Counted from the stretch's first letter, positions 42,536-52,182 are shown. The stretch is DNA of 64,000 nucleotides from Caballeronia sp. INDeC2 (GCF_023631325.1 NZ_JALQDG010000027.1:372001-436000); one strand, 5' to 3'. Notes: generated from the sequence alone by a model not told the origin. Made by a program: numbers and translations.

Positions 42536-43708
42536 GTGACTTCCAGCGTTGTCATCGCAGGCGGCGGGGTGATCGGCAGTTCGGTCGCGTATTTCTTGCG
42601 CGCATCGGACCCAACGGTGCAGGTCACGGTGATCGAGCGCGATCCGACTTACGCGCGCTCGTCGTCGGCGCTCTCGGCGGCGTCGATCCGCCAGCAGTTC
42701 TCGACGCCGCTTTCGGTGCGTATGTCGCTCTTCGGCATTGAGTTCCTGCGCTCGATCGGCGAGCGGCTCGAAGTGAACGGTGAGCGTCCGTCGATCGATC
42801 TGCACGAAGGTGGCTATCTTTTCCTCGCGACGGCGGCGGGCGTTGCGACGCTGGGCGAGAACCACGCACTGCAACGCGCGCTCGGCGCCGACATCAGCCT
42901 GCTCGATCCCGCGCAACTGCGCGCGCGCTTTCCGTGGCTCAACACGGACGATCTCGCCGCGGGCACGTTCGGCGAAAGCGGCGAAGGCTGGTTCGATGGC
43001 TACGGTCTCGTGCGGGCGCTGCGGCGCAAGGCGCAATCGCTCGGCGCGCGCTATGTGACGACGGAAGTCGTCGGCATCGAACGCGAAGGACGGCGCGCGA
43101 CGGCCGTGCGCGCGGCCAACGGCGAAACGTACGCGTGCGATGTCGTCGTGAACGCGGCGGGCGCGTGGTCGCGGGCGATTGCAGCCATGCTCGGCATCGA
43201 CATTCCGGTGTATGCGCGGCGGCGCAGCATCTTCAACGTGTCGTCGCCGGCGAAGCTCGAACGCGCGCCGTTGCTGATCGATCCGACGGGCGTCTATTTC
43301 CGTCCGGAAGGGCGCACGTATATCTGCGGTACGTCGCCCGCGGCGGACAACGATCCCGACGATCTGCCGCTCGACGAAGTCGATCATGCACTTTTCGACG
43401 ACGTGATCTGGCCGACGCTCGCGCATCGCGTGCCGGGGTTCGAGGCGCTGCGCGTGGAACGCTGCTGGTCGGGGTATTACGAATACAACGTGCTCGACCA
43501 GAACGCGATCATCGGCTATCACCCGGATGTGGAGAATTGCATTTTCGCCAACGGATTCAGCGGACACGGCCTGCAGCAAGGCCCGGCGACGGGACGCGGC
43601 GTGAGCGAATTGATTTTGCGCGGACGCTACGAGACGTTGGATTTATCGCCGCTCGATTGGACGCGCGTTCTCGAAGGACGGCCGATCGTCGAAAAAAATG
43701 TCGTATAA
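42536..43708 (+). CDS. FAD-dependent amino acid oxidase/dehydrogenase (DAO family), likely pipecolate-type
   Basis: 390 residues, GTG start at 42536. FAD motif VIAGGGVIGSSVAYFL (6-21) and a C-terminal GFSGHGLQQGPATGRGVSEL typical of D-amino-acid-oxidase-fold enzymes such as sarcosine, glycine or pipecolate oxidases. An ALSAASIRQQFSTPLSVRMS stretch follows the first domain. Co-transcribed with the ALDH7 gene, so oxidation of L-pipecolate to piperideine-6-carboxylate is the best guess (AmaA role). Similarity to AmaA itself is not proven. A strong terminator follows. Confidence 0.82.
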   Translation: MTSSVVIAGGGVIGSSVAYFLRASDPTVQVTVIERDPTYARSSSALSAASIRQQFSTPLSVRMSLFGIEFLRSIGERLEVNGERPSIDLHEGGYLFLATAAGVATLGENHALQRALGADISLLDPAQLRARFPWLNTDDLAAGTFGESGEGWFDGYGLVRALRRKAQSLGARYVTTEVVGIEREGRRATAVRAANGETYACDVVVNAAGAWSRAIAAMLGIDIPVYARRRSIFNVSSPAKLERAPLLIDPTGVYFRPEGRTYICGTSPAADNDPDDLPLDEVDHALFDDVIWPTLAHRVPGFEALRVERCWSGYYEYNVLDQNAIIGYHPDVENCIFANGFSGHGLQQGPATGRGVSELILRGRYETLDLSPLDWTRVLEGRPIVEKNVV

Positions 43709-43755
43709 CTGATAGAGGACTGGAGAACACTGCTTTCCATAACCGATCGTTTAAG

Positions 43756-43785
43756 TGCCCGGTCATTCGCACCGGGCATTTTTTT
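43756..43785 (+). terminator. Rho-independent terminator
   Basis: 8-bp stem TGCCCGGT/ACCGGGCA with a seven-base loop followed by TTTTTTT, 48 bases after the oxidase stop. Ends the catabolic operon. A consensus-like TTGACA (43809-43814) follows and could serve the small gene downstream, but no matching -10 was found. Confidence 0.92.
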
Positions 43786-43971
43786 AGCTACGGAAATAGA
43801 CGGGCGGATTGACACTTACGCGGTTATGCGTTTCGAACGGGCATTCTTATCATCATCCGCATGCCGGCGCGCGAAGTCCATCAACGTAATCCACTAGGGC
43901 CAGCCGCTCCGGAGAAGCGCATTCTGGAACCGTTGAAACTTTTTCCGCGCTTAATAGAAAGGAGACTAAAC

Positions 43972-44163
43972 ATGGAAGCGAATACGAGCGCGCATTTCTA
44001 TGCCTGGATCGACGACGGCGAGCTGCCGCCGGACACGAGCGTTCCTGTGTCACATCGTTCCAGTCAGGTATCGGGGGCACCCGAATATGTCGCCGAGATA
44101 TGCGGACGTTTTGGAAAGACGGAAGAGGAAAAAAATTCCTGCGTGATTCGCGGATATAACTGA
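43972..44163 (+). CDS. Small acidic protein (63 aa), unknown
   Basis: The ATG at 43972 has a strong AAAGGAGA ribosome binding site seven bases upstream, the best reason to accept this gene. The product is hydrophilic and acidic, with FYAWIDDGELPPDTSVPVSH near the start, one cysteine in EICGRFG and a second near the end (NSCVIRGY). There is no signal peptide or membrane segment and no family I recognise. It stands between two terminators, with a palindrome 26 bases after its stop, so it is an independent transcript unit. Confidence 0.65.
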   Translation: MEANTSAHFYAWIDDGELPPDTSVPVSHRSSQVSGAPEYVAEICGRFGKTEEEKNSCVIRGYN

Positions 44164-44189
44164 CGAACTTAATGCAGTGTGTTGCGCGT

Positions 44190-44206
44190 GTGACACGGTT
44201 TGTCAC
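44190..44206. repeat. Inverted repeat GTGACA-N5-TGTCAC
   Basis: Perfect 6-bp arms with a five-base centre (CGGTT), 26 bases after the 63-aa gene. It could be an operator for a dimeric regulator or a weak hairpin. The rest of 44164-44454 also contains TAATGCCGG/CCGGCATTA arms at about 44273-44299 (nine-base gap, no T-run). Confidence 0.45.
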
Positions 44207-44355
44207 GTCGTGCATTTAAAGCGCGTGCAAAATGCGCAGCCACGATTCATGACGCCATTTCATGAACGCATAATGCCGGTTGACTAAGCCGGCATTACAA
44301 ATTCTGTGTGCGTTGCCAAACGGAATTCAACGTCGATTGTCGTCGTGTAAATCGG

Positions 44356-44377
44356 ACCCGCCGCGTGCGGGTTTTTT
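44356..44377 (+). terminator. Rho-independent terminator
   Basis: ACCCGC/GCGGGT stem with a five-base loop running into TTTTTT. It lies 190 bases after the 63-aa gene and 78 bases before the thioesterase start. The long leader between gene and terminator leaves room for a further small transcript. Confidence 0.8.
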
Positions 44378-44454
44378 CATGTGCCCGCTGCGCTCGGCAG
44401 CCTGCGCCCGCCAATGGCACAATCGCTCGCAACGCAGGCACATCAGGAGCAGAG

Positions 44455-44841
44455 GTGGCGAACCTCGATCTGGACAATCCGTTTCTCGAAGCGCTCGGCG
44501 CGACATTCACCGAATGGCGCGCAGGCTACGCCGAATTCACGATGCCGATCCGGGCGGGGCATCTGAACCGCCAGCGCATTCTGCAAGGCGGCGCGATCGC
44601 CACGCTGCTCGATGCGGCGTGCGGCTACGCGGGCCTCTTCACGACGGGCGCCACGCCCGTGCACGGCTTCACGCTCTCGCTCACCGTGAATTATCTCGAT
44701 CGCGGCATTGGCGAGAAGGTCGTCACGAAAGGCTTTCTCGAGCGGCAGGGACGCTCCGTGTACTTCGCGCGCGGCGAGGCGTGGGTCGACGATCGCGTGA
44801 TGATCGCGAGCGCGCAAGGCACGTTCAAATACGCGCGCTGA
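44455..44841 (+). CDS. PaaI-family (hot-dog fold) acyl-CoA thioesterase
   Basis: 128 residues from GTG 44455 with AGGAG nine bases upstream. The PaaI motif region is HLNRQRILQGGAIATLLDAACGYAG (about 33-57), in which the usual HxGxxxxLxDxxxG becomes LQGGAIATLLDAACG, and GFTLSLTVNYLDRG is the central strand. Members hydrolyse aryl- or acyl-CoA thioesters in the cytosol. It precedes a LysR gene by 16 bases and is probably co-transcribed with it. Confidence 0.87.
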   Translation: MANLDLDNPFLEALGATFTEWRAGYAEFTMPIRAGHLNRQRILQGGAIATLLDAACGYAGLFTTGATPVHGFTLSLTVNYLDRGIGEKVVTKGFLERQGRSVYFARGEAWVDDRVMIASAQGTFKYAR

Positions 44842-44857
44842 TCCGCCGCGTCCGACG

Positions 44858-45775
44858 ATGGCCACCCGAAATCTCCTCAGACGTCTCGATCTCACGACGC
44901 TGCAACTCTTTCTCGCGGTGTTCGAGGAGGGCACGCTCACGCGCGCGGCCGAGCGCGAGGCGATCGCGGTGTCGGCGGCGAGCAAGCGGCTGCTCGAACT
45001 GGAGCAGGCGGTCGGCGCGGTGCTTTTCGAGCGCAAGGCGCGCGGCATGGCACTTACGCCCGCGGGCGAAACGCTTCTTCACCACGCGCGGCGCGTGTTG
45101 CGCGATGTCGAGAACATCGGCATCGAACTCGCCGAGCATGCGAGCGGCGTGCGCGGCTATGTGCGGATGATGGCGAACTTGTCGGCGATCGTCGAATTTC
45201 TGCCGGAGGATTTGCGCGCGTTTTCGTCGATGCACGACCAGATCAAGATCGATCTCGAAGAGCGGCCGAGCGGCGGCATCGTGGAAGGTGTGGCGGACAG
45301 TCTCGTCGATCTTGGTATCTGTTCCGGCGATGCCGACACGCGCGGGCTCGAAAGCGCGCATTACCGGCACGATCGGCTGGCGATCGTCGTGCCCGGCGAT
45401 CATCCGCTGGCGCGGCGCACGAGCGTCGCGTTCGCGGAAACGCTCGATTTCGATCACGTCGGGCTGCATTCTGCCAGCTCCATCAATATGCGCACGCATC
45501 TCGCGGCGCGGCAGGCGGGCCGCGCGCTGCGGCTGCGCATTCACGTGCCGGGCTTCGATGCCGTGTGCCGCATGGTGCAGGCCGGTATGGGCGTGGGCGT
45601 CCTGCCGTTGCAGGTGTTCGAAGCGATGGGCCGCCAGCTCGGCCTCGCGGCGGTCGCGCTCGATGACGAATGGGCCGCGCGAAGTCTTGTGATCGTCGTG
45701 CGGGATTCGAATGCGCTTTCGCCCGTGAGTCGGCTGCTTTTTGATCATCTTCGGACCGTCGAGGGGCGCGAGTAG
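44858..45775 (+). CDS. LysR-family transcriptional regulator
   Basis: 305 residues: helix-turn-helix at about 10-65 (LFLAVFEEGTLTRAAEREAI and AVSAASKRLLELEQAVG) and a LysR effector-binding domain at about 90-295. Same strand as the CoA-transferase operon that starts 237 bases downstream, and 16 bases after the thioesterase. A regulator of that operon is likely from position, but a LysR gene upstream on the same strand is less telling than a divergent one. The gap after it holds a large imperfect palindrome. Confidence 0.9.
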   Translation: MATRNLLRRLDLTTLQLFLAVFEEGTLTRAAEREAIAVSAASKRLLELEQAVGAVLFERKARGMALTPAGETLLHHARRVLRDVENIGIELAEHASGVRGYVRMMANLSAIVEFLPEDLRAFSSMHDQIKIDLEERPSGGIVEGVADSLVDLGICSGDADTRGLESAHYRHDRLAIVVPGDHPLARRTSVAFAETLDFDHVGLHSASSINMRTHLAARQAGRALRLRIHVPGFDAVCRMVQAGMGVGVLPLQVFEAMGRQLGLAAVALDDEWAARSLVIVVRDSNALSPVSRLLFDHLRTVEGRE

Positions 45776-45800
45776 CGCGTCTTGGGCACTTTCGCTCTTT

Positions 45801-45894
45801 GCTTTTCGCCGGATCCCGTTTTCGTGTTGGTTTTATTAGCACTGCCCCTGTGTGGGCCGGCCGCCAACAAGAAACGGGATCCGGCGTAAAAAAG
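45801..45894. repeat. 94-nt imperfect palindrome (large stem-loop)
   Basis: Arms CGCCGGATCCCGTTT (45807-45821) and AAACGGGATCCGGCG (45872-45886) are perfect complements over 15 bp. Pairing resumes inward as GTGTTGG or TGTTGG with CCAACA, and outward as GCTTTT against AAAAAAGC with small offsets. The loop carries its own GCCC-CTGTGT-GGGC hairpin. No T-run follows in either direction, so it is not a normal terminator. It could be a REP/MITE-like insert or a structured leader of the CoA-transferase operon 119 bases downstream. Confidence 0.7.
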
Positions 45895-46012
45895 CCACAC
45901 GCCCTCAACGAGCGTTCGCATTTCACGAACGATCCTTGCCGAAATGCGGTTGGACGCCCGCGAGCGTTCGCCAATAAGCTTGTCCCACAGTACAAATCAG
46001 GAGACAAGCACC

Positions 46013-47206
46013 ATGAGCGGACCCCTTCAAGGCATTCGCGTCATCGAAATCGGCACGCTGATCGCAGCGCCGTTCGCGGCGCGCATGCTGGCCGAATTCG
46101 GCGCGGAAGTCATCAAGATCGAAGCGCCGACGAGCGGCGATCCCTTGCGCAAATGGCGAAAACTCCACGAGGGCACGTCGCTCTGGTGGTATCTGCAATC
46201 GCGCAACAAGAAATCGGTGTGCGTGAATCTCAAGTCGCCCGAAGGCGCGGACGTCATCAAGCGGCTGGCTGCGGATGCCGACATCGTCATTGAAAACATG
46301 CGTCCCGGCGCGCTCGAAAAGCTCGGCCTCGGCTGGGATGTTTTGCATGCAATAAACCCCAAGCTCACGATGGTCCGCATCTCCGGCTACGGCCAGACGG
46401 GTCCGTATCGCGATCGGCCGGGCTTCGGCGCGATCGGCGAGGCGATGGGCGGCATCCGCTACACGACGGGCGACGCCGAAGGCCTGCCCGCGCGCGTCGG
46501 CGTGAGCCTCGGCGATTCGCTGGCGTCGCTGCATGGCGTGATAGGCGCGCTGATGTCGTTGCTGCGCGTAAAGACCGGTCAGGGCGATGGACAAGTGGTC
46601 GATGTATCGCTCGTCGAAAGCGTCTTCAACCTGATGGAAAGCCTCGTGCCCGAATACGACCTGCTCGGCCATGTGCGCGAGCGCAGCGGCGGGGCGTTGC
46701 CGGGCATCGCGCCGTCGAATACGTATCGCACGGAGGATGGCGGCTTCGTCGTGATCGCGGGCAACAGCGATCCGATCTACCGGCGTCTGATGCACGTGAT
46801 CGGCCGCGCCGATCTCGCCGACGATCCCGCGCTCGCCCACAACGACGGCCGCGTGAAACAGAGCGCGATGCTCGACGAAGCGATCACCGCCTGGACCTCG
46901 CATCACTCGATGGACGACGTGCTCGCGACGCTCGAACGCGAAGAAGTGCCGTCGGGCCGCATCTACTCGGTCGCGGACATCGTCGACGATGCGCACTACC
47001 GCGCCCGCGACATGCTCTTGCAGGCGGATTTGCCGGGCGGCGCATCGGTGAAGATGCCGGGCATCGTGCCGAAGCTCTCCGACACGCCGGGCGAAGTGCA
47101 CTGGCAAGGTCCGGCGCTCGGCGAGCATACGCAATCGGTGCTGGAATCGCTCGGCTTTAACGACGATGAAGTGCGGCGGCTGCGTGCCGAAGGAGCGGTT
47201 CAATGA
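46013..47206 (+). CDS. CaiB/BaiF (family III) CoA-transferase
   Basis: 397 residues from ATG 46013, with AGGAGA eight bases upstream. Family III formyl-CoA-transferase fold: GIRVIEIGTLIAAPFAARML at the start, RNKKSVCVNLKSPEG, ISGYGQTGPY and catalytic Asp168 in GVSLGDSLAS. Moves CoA between carboxylic acids, often with succinyl-CoA as donor. The stop overlaps the next start (ATGA); that gene is HMG-CoA lyase-like, so activation of 3-hydroxy-3-methylglutarate or a related acid is the likely job. Confidence 0.9.
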   Translation: MSGPLQGIRVIEIGTLIAAPFAARMLAEFGAEVIKIEAPTSGDPLRKWRKLHEGTSLWWYLQSRNKKSVCVNLKSPEGADVIKRLAADADIVIENMRPGALEKLGLGWDVLHAINPKLTMVRISGYGQTGPYRDRPGFGAIGEAMGGIRYTTGDAEGLPARVGVSLGDSLASLHGVIGALMSLLRVKTGQGDGQVVDVSLVESVFNLMESLVPEYDLLGHVRERSGGALPGIAPSNTYRTEDGGFVVIAGNSDPIYRRLMHVIGRADLADDPALAHNDGRVKQSAMLDEAITAWTSHHSMDDVLATLEREEVPSGRIYSVADIVDDAHYRARDMLLQADLPGGASVKMPGIVPKLSDTPGEVHWQGPALGEHTQSVLESLGFNDDEVRRLRAEGAVQ

Positions 47207-48150
47207 ATCATGCATACAAAGAACCGCTGATAGTGCAGGAAGTCGCGCCGCGCGACGGCTTGCAGATCGAAAAGGAATGGGTCGAGACCGAAGACAAGAT
47301 CGCGCTGATCGATGGCCTTTCGGCGTGCGGCATCACGCGTATCGAGGCGGGCTCGTTCGTGTCGCCCAAGGCGATTCCCGCGCTGCGAGATGGCGACGCG
47401 GTGTTCAACGGCATCCGCCGCGGAAAGGGCGTGATCTATGTCGCGCTCGTGCCGAACGTGAAGGGCGCGGAACGCGCGCTCGCCGCCCACGCCGATGAAC
47501 TCAATCTCGTGATGTCCGCGAGCGAGACGCATAACCGCGCGAACATGCGCATGAGTTGCGAGTCGTCGCTGGCCGGTTTCGGCGATGTCGTGCGGCTCGT
47601 TGAGCGTGCCGGTTCCGCAGCCTCGCTAAACGCCACCGTGGCGACCGCGTTCGGCTGCCCGTTCGAAGGGCGCATCGACGAGAACCGCGTCGTGTCGATC
47701 GCGCGGACGTATCGGGAGATGGGCATCAAAGGCATCACGCTCGCCGATACGACCGGCATGGCGAATCCGCGCCAGGTCGCGCGGCTCGTTGCGCGCGTGC
47801 TCGACGACGTGCCCGCCGCGGACCTGACGCTGCACTTTCACAACACGCGCGGCCTTGGTCTGGCGAACGTCCTCGCCGCCTACGACGCAGGCGCGCGCCG
47901 CTTCGACGCCGCGCTCGGCGGCCTCGGCGGATGTCCGTTCGCGCCGGGCGCATCGGGAAACATCTGCACCGAAGACCTCGCGAACATGTGCGAGGAGATG
48001 GGCATTCCGACGGGCATCGATCTTCAAAAGCTGATCGCGCTGTCGCGCACGTTGCCCTCGCTCGTCGGACATGACGTGCCGGGACAAGTCGCGAAGGCGG
48101 GACGCAATTGCGATCTGCATCCGGTGCCCGAGTACGTCCGCGCCATCTGA
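47203..48150 (+). CDS. Hydroxymethylglutaryl-CoA lyase-like enzyme
   Basis: 315-residue DRE-TIM metallolyase. VAPRDGLQIEK (14-24) is the metal/substrate motif, HFHNTRGLG (211-219) supplies metal ligands, and GGLGGCPFAPGASGN (239-253) contains the active-site Cys244 of the HMG-CoA lyase signature. Cleaves HMG-CoA to acetyl-CoA and acetoacetate, or a similar 3-hydroxyacyl-CoA. No leucine-degradation (liu) genes are nearby; its partners are a family III CoA-transferase that overlaps by ATGA and an MFS importer 33 bases downstream. Confidence 0.9.
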   Translation: MNHAYKEPLIVQEVAPRDGLQIEKEWVETEDKIALIDGLSACGITRIEAGSFVSPKAIPALRDGDAVFNGIRRGKGVIYVALVPNVKGAERALAAHADELNLVMSASETHNRANMRMSCESSLAGFGDVVRLVERAGSAASLNATVATAFGCPFEGRIDENRVVSIARTYREMGIKGITLADTTGMANPRQVARLVARVLDDVPAADLTLHFHNTRGLGLANVLAAYDAGARRFDAALGGLGGCPFAPGASGNICTEDLANMCEEMGIPTGIDLQKLIALSRTLPSLVGHDVPGQVAKAGRNCDLHPVPEYVRAI

Positions 48151-48183
48151 AACGGAACATCAAAACAATTATTGGAGACAACC

Positions 48184-49521
48184 ATGAGCGATTTGAGCGT
48201 AAGCGCGGCAAACAAGCCGCAGGCAATCGAGAACACCGCGGACATCATCCGCAAGGTGGCATGGCGGCTGATGCCGCTCATCATGCTGTGCTATCTCTTC
48301 GCGTTCTTCGACCGCATCAACATCAGCTTCGCGAAGTTTCAGCTACAAAGCTCGCTCGGTTTTTCCGACACGGCTTACGGCCTCGGCGCGAGTCTCTTCG
48401 TGATCGGCTACGTGCTCTTCGAAGTGCCGAGCAACATGCTGCTCTACAAGGTCGGCGCGCGGCGCTGGATCGCGCGCATCATGATTTCGTGGGGCATCGC
48501 GACCGCGCTGATGGTGTTCGTGCAGACGGAGTGGCAGTTCTACGGACTGCGCTTCATCATCGGCGCGATGGAGGCGGGCTTCGCGCCGGGCGTGCTGTAT
48601 TACCTGACGCTGTGGTTCCCCGCGAGCTATCGCGGACGCATCACGTCGCTGCTGTTTCTTGCATCGGCGTTTTCGGGTCTGGTGGGCGCGCCGCTTTCGG
48701 GTCTCGTGCTCGGCCATATGAACGGCGTGTTCGGCATCGCGGGCTGGCACTGGCTGTTTTTGCTCGGCGGCCTGCCGTGCGTGCTGCTCGGCGTGCTGGT
48801 GTTGAAGGTGCTGAAGGACCGTATCGACGACGCCGCGTGGCTCACGAGCGCGGAGAAGACCTATCTGAAGAGCCAGATCTCGACGCAAAGCCAGCACACC
48901 GACACCGGCCATTCGCTGTTCGGCGCGATCAAGACGCCTGGCTTTCTGATGCTTGGCCTGATCTACTTCCTGATTCAGATCGCGTCGTACGGCTTGAACT
49001 TCTGGGCGCCGCATCTGATCCGCGCGGCGGGCACGCAGAATCCGACGATCATCGGTCTCCTGACGGCGGTGCCGTACATCTGCGGCGCGGTCTGCATGGT
49101 CGTGGTCGGGCGCATGTCGGATCGCTCGGGCGAGCGCCGCAAGTTCGTCGCGATATTGCTCGCGATGGCGGCGGCCGGCTTCTTCGCGGCAGGCATCTTC
49201 GACAAGCAGACTACTTTGCTCATCGCCGCGCTCGGCGTGATGGGCGCGGGCGTGATCGCGTCGATCCCGGCGTTCTGGGCGCTGCCGCCGAAGCTCTTGA
49301 CCGGCGCGGGCGCCGCGGGCGGCATCGCGTTGATCAATACGCTGGGGCAACTGGGCGGCATCGTGAGCCCGGTGATGGTCGGCCGCATCCGCGACACGAT
49401 GGGCAGCACGACGCCCGCGCTGTATGCGATCGGCGTGATGAGCGTGGTGTGCGCGCTGTTGCTGCTATTCGGCTTGCCGCAATCGCTCAGGCAGCGCGAT
49501 CATTCGGAGCCCAGGGCCTGA
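48184..49521 (+). CDS. MFS transporter, anion:cation symporter type
   Basis: 445 residues with about twelve membrane helices; the ATG at 48184 follows GGAGA. N-terminal LMPLIMLCYLFAFFDRINIS and AKFQLQSSLGFSDTAYGLGA are hallmarks of the ACS subfamily (phthalate, galactonate, tartrate and similar organic-acid:H+ symporters). Last gene of the CoA-transferase/lyase operon, so it probably imports the acid that the two enzymes degrade. Followed by a bidirectional terminator. Confidence 0.92.
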   Translation: MSDLSVSAANKPQAIENTADIIRKVAWRLMPLIMLCYLFAFFDRINISFAKFQLQSSLGFSDTAYGLGASLFVIGYVLFEVPSNMLLYKVGARRWIARIMISWGIATALMVFVQTEWQFYGLRFIIGAMEAGFAPGVLYYLTLWFPASYRGRITSLLFLASAFSGLVGAPLSGLVLGHMNGVFGIAGWHWLFLLGGLPCVLLGVLVLKVLKDRIDDAAWLTSAEKTYLKSQISTQSQHTDTGHSLFGAIKTPGFLMLGLIYFLIQIASYGLNFWAPHLIRAAGTQNPTIIGLLTAVPYICGAVCMVVVGRMSDRSGERRKFVAILLAMAAAGFFAAGIFDKQTTLLIAALGVMGAGVIASIPAFWALPPKLLTGAGAAGGIALINTLGQLGGIVSPVMVGRIRDTMGSTTPALYAIGVMSVVCALLLLFGLPQSLRQRDHSEPRA

Positions 49522-49545
49522 CGCAGCGCCTGCCCCGAACGTGAA

Positions 49546-49581
49546 AACGCCCGGCGGAGCATCGTTCGTCCGCCGGGCGTT
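49546..49581. terminator. Bidirectional terminator between MFS and phosphoketolase genes
   Basis: Perfect 13-bp stem AACGCCCGGCGGA/TCCGCCGGGCGTT with a ten-base loop. On the minus strand it runs into GTTTTCACG, on the plus strand into GTTCTGTC. It lies between two convergent genes, 24 and 17 bases from their stops. Confidence 0.88.
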
Positions 49582-49598
49582 CTGTCATCTAGCCTGCC

Positions 49599-51998
49599 TC
49601 AATCCTTCCATGTCCACTCACGAATCTCGTCGCGGTCGATGCCTTCTTCGTGCGCATACCGCACGCTCTCGATGATCTGATTCTTGAGCCATTCCTTCGT
49701 ATGCGCGCCGCTGCCGGCGATGCGCGGCACGCGGTCGATCACGTCGATCGCAAGCGTATAGCGATCCACGCCGTTGATAATCGCGAGTTCGAACGGCGTG
49801 TTGATGTTGCCGCGCTCGCGATAGCCATGCACGTGCATGTTCGCGTGATTCGTGCGGTTATACGTGAGCTTGTGCACGAGCGAAGCATACGAGTGGAAGT
49901 TGAAGATCACCGGTTTGTCGCGCGTGAAGATGGAATCGAAATCGCGATGCGACAAACCATGCGGATGCTCCGTGTCCGGCATCAGCCTGAAGAGATCGAC
50001 CACATTGACGAAGCGGATCTTCAGATCGGCGAAATTCGCCTTCAGGATTTCGACGGCCGCGAGCGCTTCCATCGTCGCGATATCGCCCGCGCACGCGATC
50101 ACGACGTCCGGCTCCGCGCCCTGATCCGTCGACGCCCAATCCCAGATGCCGATGCCCTTCGCGCAATGCACGATGGCGTCGCCCATGTTGAGATACTGCA
50201 AGTGCGGCTGCTTGTCCGCGACGATCACGTTCACGTAATCATGCGAGCGCAGGCAGTGATCCGCGACGCTCAAGAGGCAGTTCGCGTCGGGCGGCAGATA
50301 AATGCGCACGACGCCCGGGCTCTTGTTCGTGACGACATCGAGAAAACCGGGGTCCTGATGCGTGAAGCCGTTGTGATCCTGACGCCACACGAGCGACGTG
50401 ATGAGCAGATTGATCGACGGTACCGGCGCGCGCCAGTCGAGCTCGTTCTTCGCCTTTTCGAGCCACTTCGCGTGCTGATTGAACATCGAGTCGATTACGT
50501 GCACGAACGCTTCGTAGGTCGCAAAGAGGCCGTGGCGGCCGGTCAGGACGTAGCCTTCGAACCAGCCTTCGAGCGTGTGCTCGGAGAGCATTTCCATCAC
50601 GCGGCCATCGATGGAAAGCGCGCCGCCGTCGGCGTCTTCGGGCAGCGTTTGTGCGAGCCAGCGCTTGCCCGATGCCTCGTACACGCCATCGAGCTTGTTG
50701 CTCGCGGTTTCGTCCGGGCCGAAGAGACGGAAGCTCGTCATGTTGCGGCGGATCACGTCGCGCAGGAAGGTGGCGAGCACGGCCGTCGGCGACTGATAGA
50801 CGCTCGCCGAGCGCTTGAACTCGAATGCGTAGTCGCGAATGTCGGGCAGATCGAGCGACTGCCGCAGCACGCCGCCGTTCGCATGCGGATTCGCGCTGAT
50901 GCGCCGCGCGCCTTCGGGCGCGAGCGCGCGCAGGGTCTCGACCAGGCGGCCGTCTTCATCGAACAATTCCTCCGGCCTGTAGCTGCGCAGCCACTCTTCC
51001 AGCAGCGCGAGATTGCGATAGTTGCTGGCCGGATCGGCGATCGGCACCTGATGCGAGCGCCAGAAATTCTCGACCTTGTGGCCGTCGACTTCCTTCGGCC
51101 CGGTCCAGCCTTTCGGCGTGCGCAGGACGATCATCGGCCAGCGCGGGCGCGTCACGTCCTGCGGATTGGCGCGTGCCTTGGCCTGAATCGCGCGAATATC
51201 GGCGATGCAGCGTTCCAGCGTCGCGGCCATGCGCTGATGCATCGCCTCCGGTTCGTCGCCTTCGACGAAATGCGGCGCGTAGCCATAGCCTTTGAAGAGA
51301 TCTTCCAGCTCGTCGTGCGGAATGCGCGCGAGGATCGTCGGATTGGCGATCTTGTAGCCGTTCAGATGGAGGATCGGCAGCACGGCGCCGTCGGTCGCCG
51401 GATTGAGGAACTTGTTCGAATGCCAGGACGTGGCGAGCGGGCCGGTTTCCGCCTCGCCGTCACCGACGATCGTCGCGACGATCAGATCCGGATTGTCGAA
51501 CGCCGCGCCGAACGAATGGGACAGGCTGTAGCCGAGTTCGCCGCCTTCGTGTATCGATCCCGGCGTTTCCGGCGTGCAATGCGAGCCGATGCCGCCCGGC
51601 GACGAAAACGCGCGAAAGAGTCTGAGCATGCCGCGCTCGTCGGCGCTGCGATCCGGATAGATGTCGGAATAATGGCCTTCGAGCCACGAATTGGCGAGGG
51701 TCGCGGGCGCGCCGTGGCCGGGGCCGGAGACGAACAGCACATTCAGGTCGTCGCGCTTGATGAGCCTGTTCAGATGCACCCACACGAACGACTGGCCGGG
51801 ATCCGAACCCCAGTGGCCGAGCAGCCGCCGTTTGATGTGCTCGGGCTTCAGCGGCTCGCGCAGCAGCGGATTCGCGCGCAGGTAGATCATGCCGACCGAC
51901 AGGTAATTGCAGGCTCGCCAGTAGGCGTCGATTTTCGCGAGGAGGTCGGGGTCGAGCGGCGTTTCGAGAGCGGTCGTGCGGGTGACGTCGTCGTTCAA
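49599..51998 (-). CDS. xfp: Phosphoketolase (xylulose-5-phosphate/fructose-6-phosphate)
   Basis: Thiamine-diphosphate enzyme of 799 residues that splits xylulose 5-phosphate or fructose 6-phosphate with phosphate to acetyl phosphate and a shorter sugar phosphate. I place the start at TTG 51998, where AAGGAG stands six bases upstream; the frame runs 27 codons further without a ribosome binding site. Motifs include [31 protein letters not shown], the ThDP-binding [19 protein letters not shown] and C-terminal [17 protein letters not shown]. Single-gene unit. With zwf and glycogen genes in the window it extends central sugar metabolism. Confidence 0.95.
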   Translation of the reverse strand: MNDDVTRTTALETPLDPDLLAKIDAYWRACNYLSVGMIYLRANPLLREPLKPEHIKRRLLGHWGSDPGQSFVWVHLNRLIKRDDLNVLFVSGPGHGAPATLANSWLEGHYSDIYPDRSADERGMLRLFRAFSSPGGIGSHCTPETPGSIHEGGELGYSLSHSFGAAFDNPDLIVATIVGDGEAETGPLATSWHSNKFLNPATDGAVLPILHLNGYKIANPTILARIPHDELEDLFKGYGYAPHFVEGDEPEAMHQRMAATLERCIADIRAIQAKARANPQDVTRPRWPMIVLRTPKGWTGPKEVDGHKVENFWRSHQVPIADPASNYRNLALLEEWLRSYRPEELFDEDGRLVETLRALAPEGARRISANPHANGGVLRQSLDLPDIRDYAFEFKRSASVYQSPTAVLATFLRDVIRRNMTSFRLFGPDETASNKLDGVYEASGKRWLAQTLPEDADGGALSIDGRVMEMLSEHTLEGWFEGYVLTGRHGLFATYEAFVHVIDSMFNQHAKWLEKAKNELDWRAPVPSINLLITSLVWRQDHNGFTHQDPGFLDVVTNKSPGVVRIYLPPDANCLLSVADHCLRSHDYVNVIVADKQPHLQYLNMGDAIVHCAKGIGIWDWASTDQGAEPDVVIACAGDIATMEALAAVEILKANFADLKIRFVNVVDLFRLMPDTEHPHGLSHRDFDSIFTRDKPVIFNFHSYASLVHKLTYNRTNHANMHVHGYRERGNINTPFELAIINGVDRYTLAIDVIDRVPRIAGSGAHTKEWLKNQIIESVRYAHEEGIDRDEIREWTWKD

Positions 51999-52182
51999 TT
52001 GCGGCTCCTTGGCAGGTGGGAGGATTGGTCGAGCGTCGCGCGTGTGGCTTCGCGCAGGACCGGCCCGCGCGTTCTTCAATGATCGGAAATGTTTGTGGCG
52101 TTATGTGGCAGGAAGGCCGCGGCGCCGCTCGGGCGCCGCAAGACATGATAAAGGGGCTTGGGCGATCAGGCAGGCGGCTGCG

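Noticed and set aside
49650-52082. Plus-strand open frame of about 810 codons antisense to phosphoketolase
   Set aside because: Phosphoketolase motifs on the minus strand are unmistakable; the antisense product is compositional noise.
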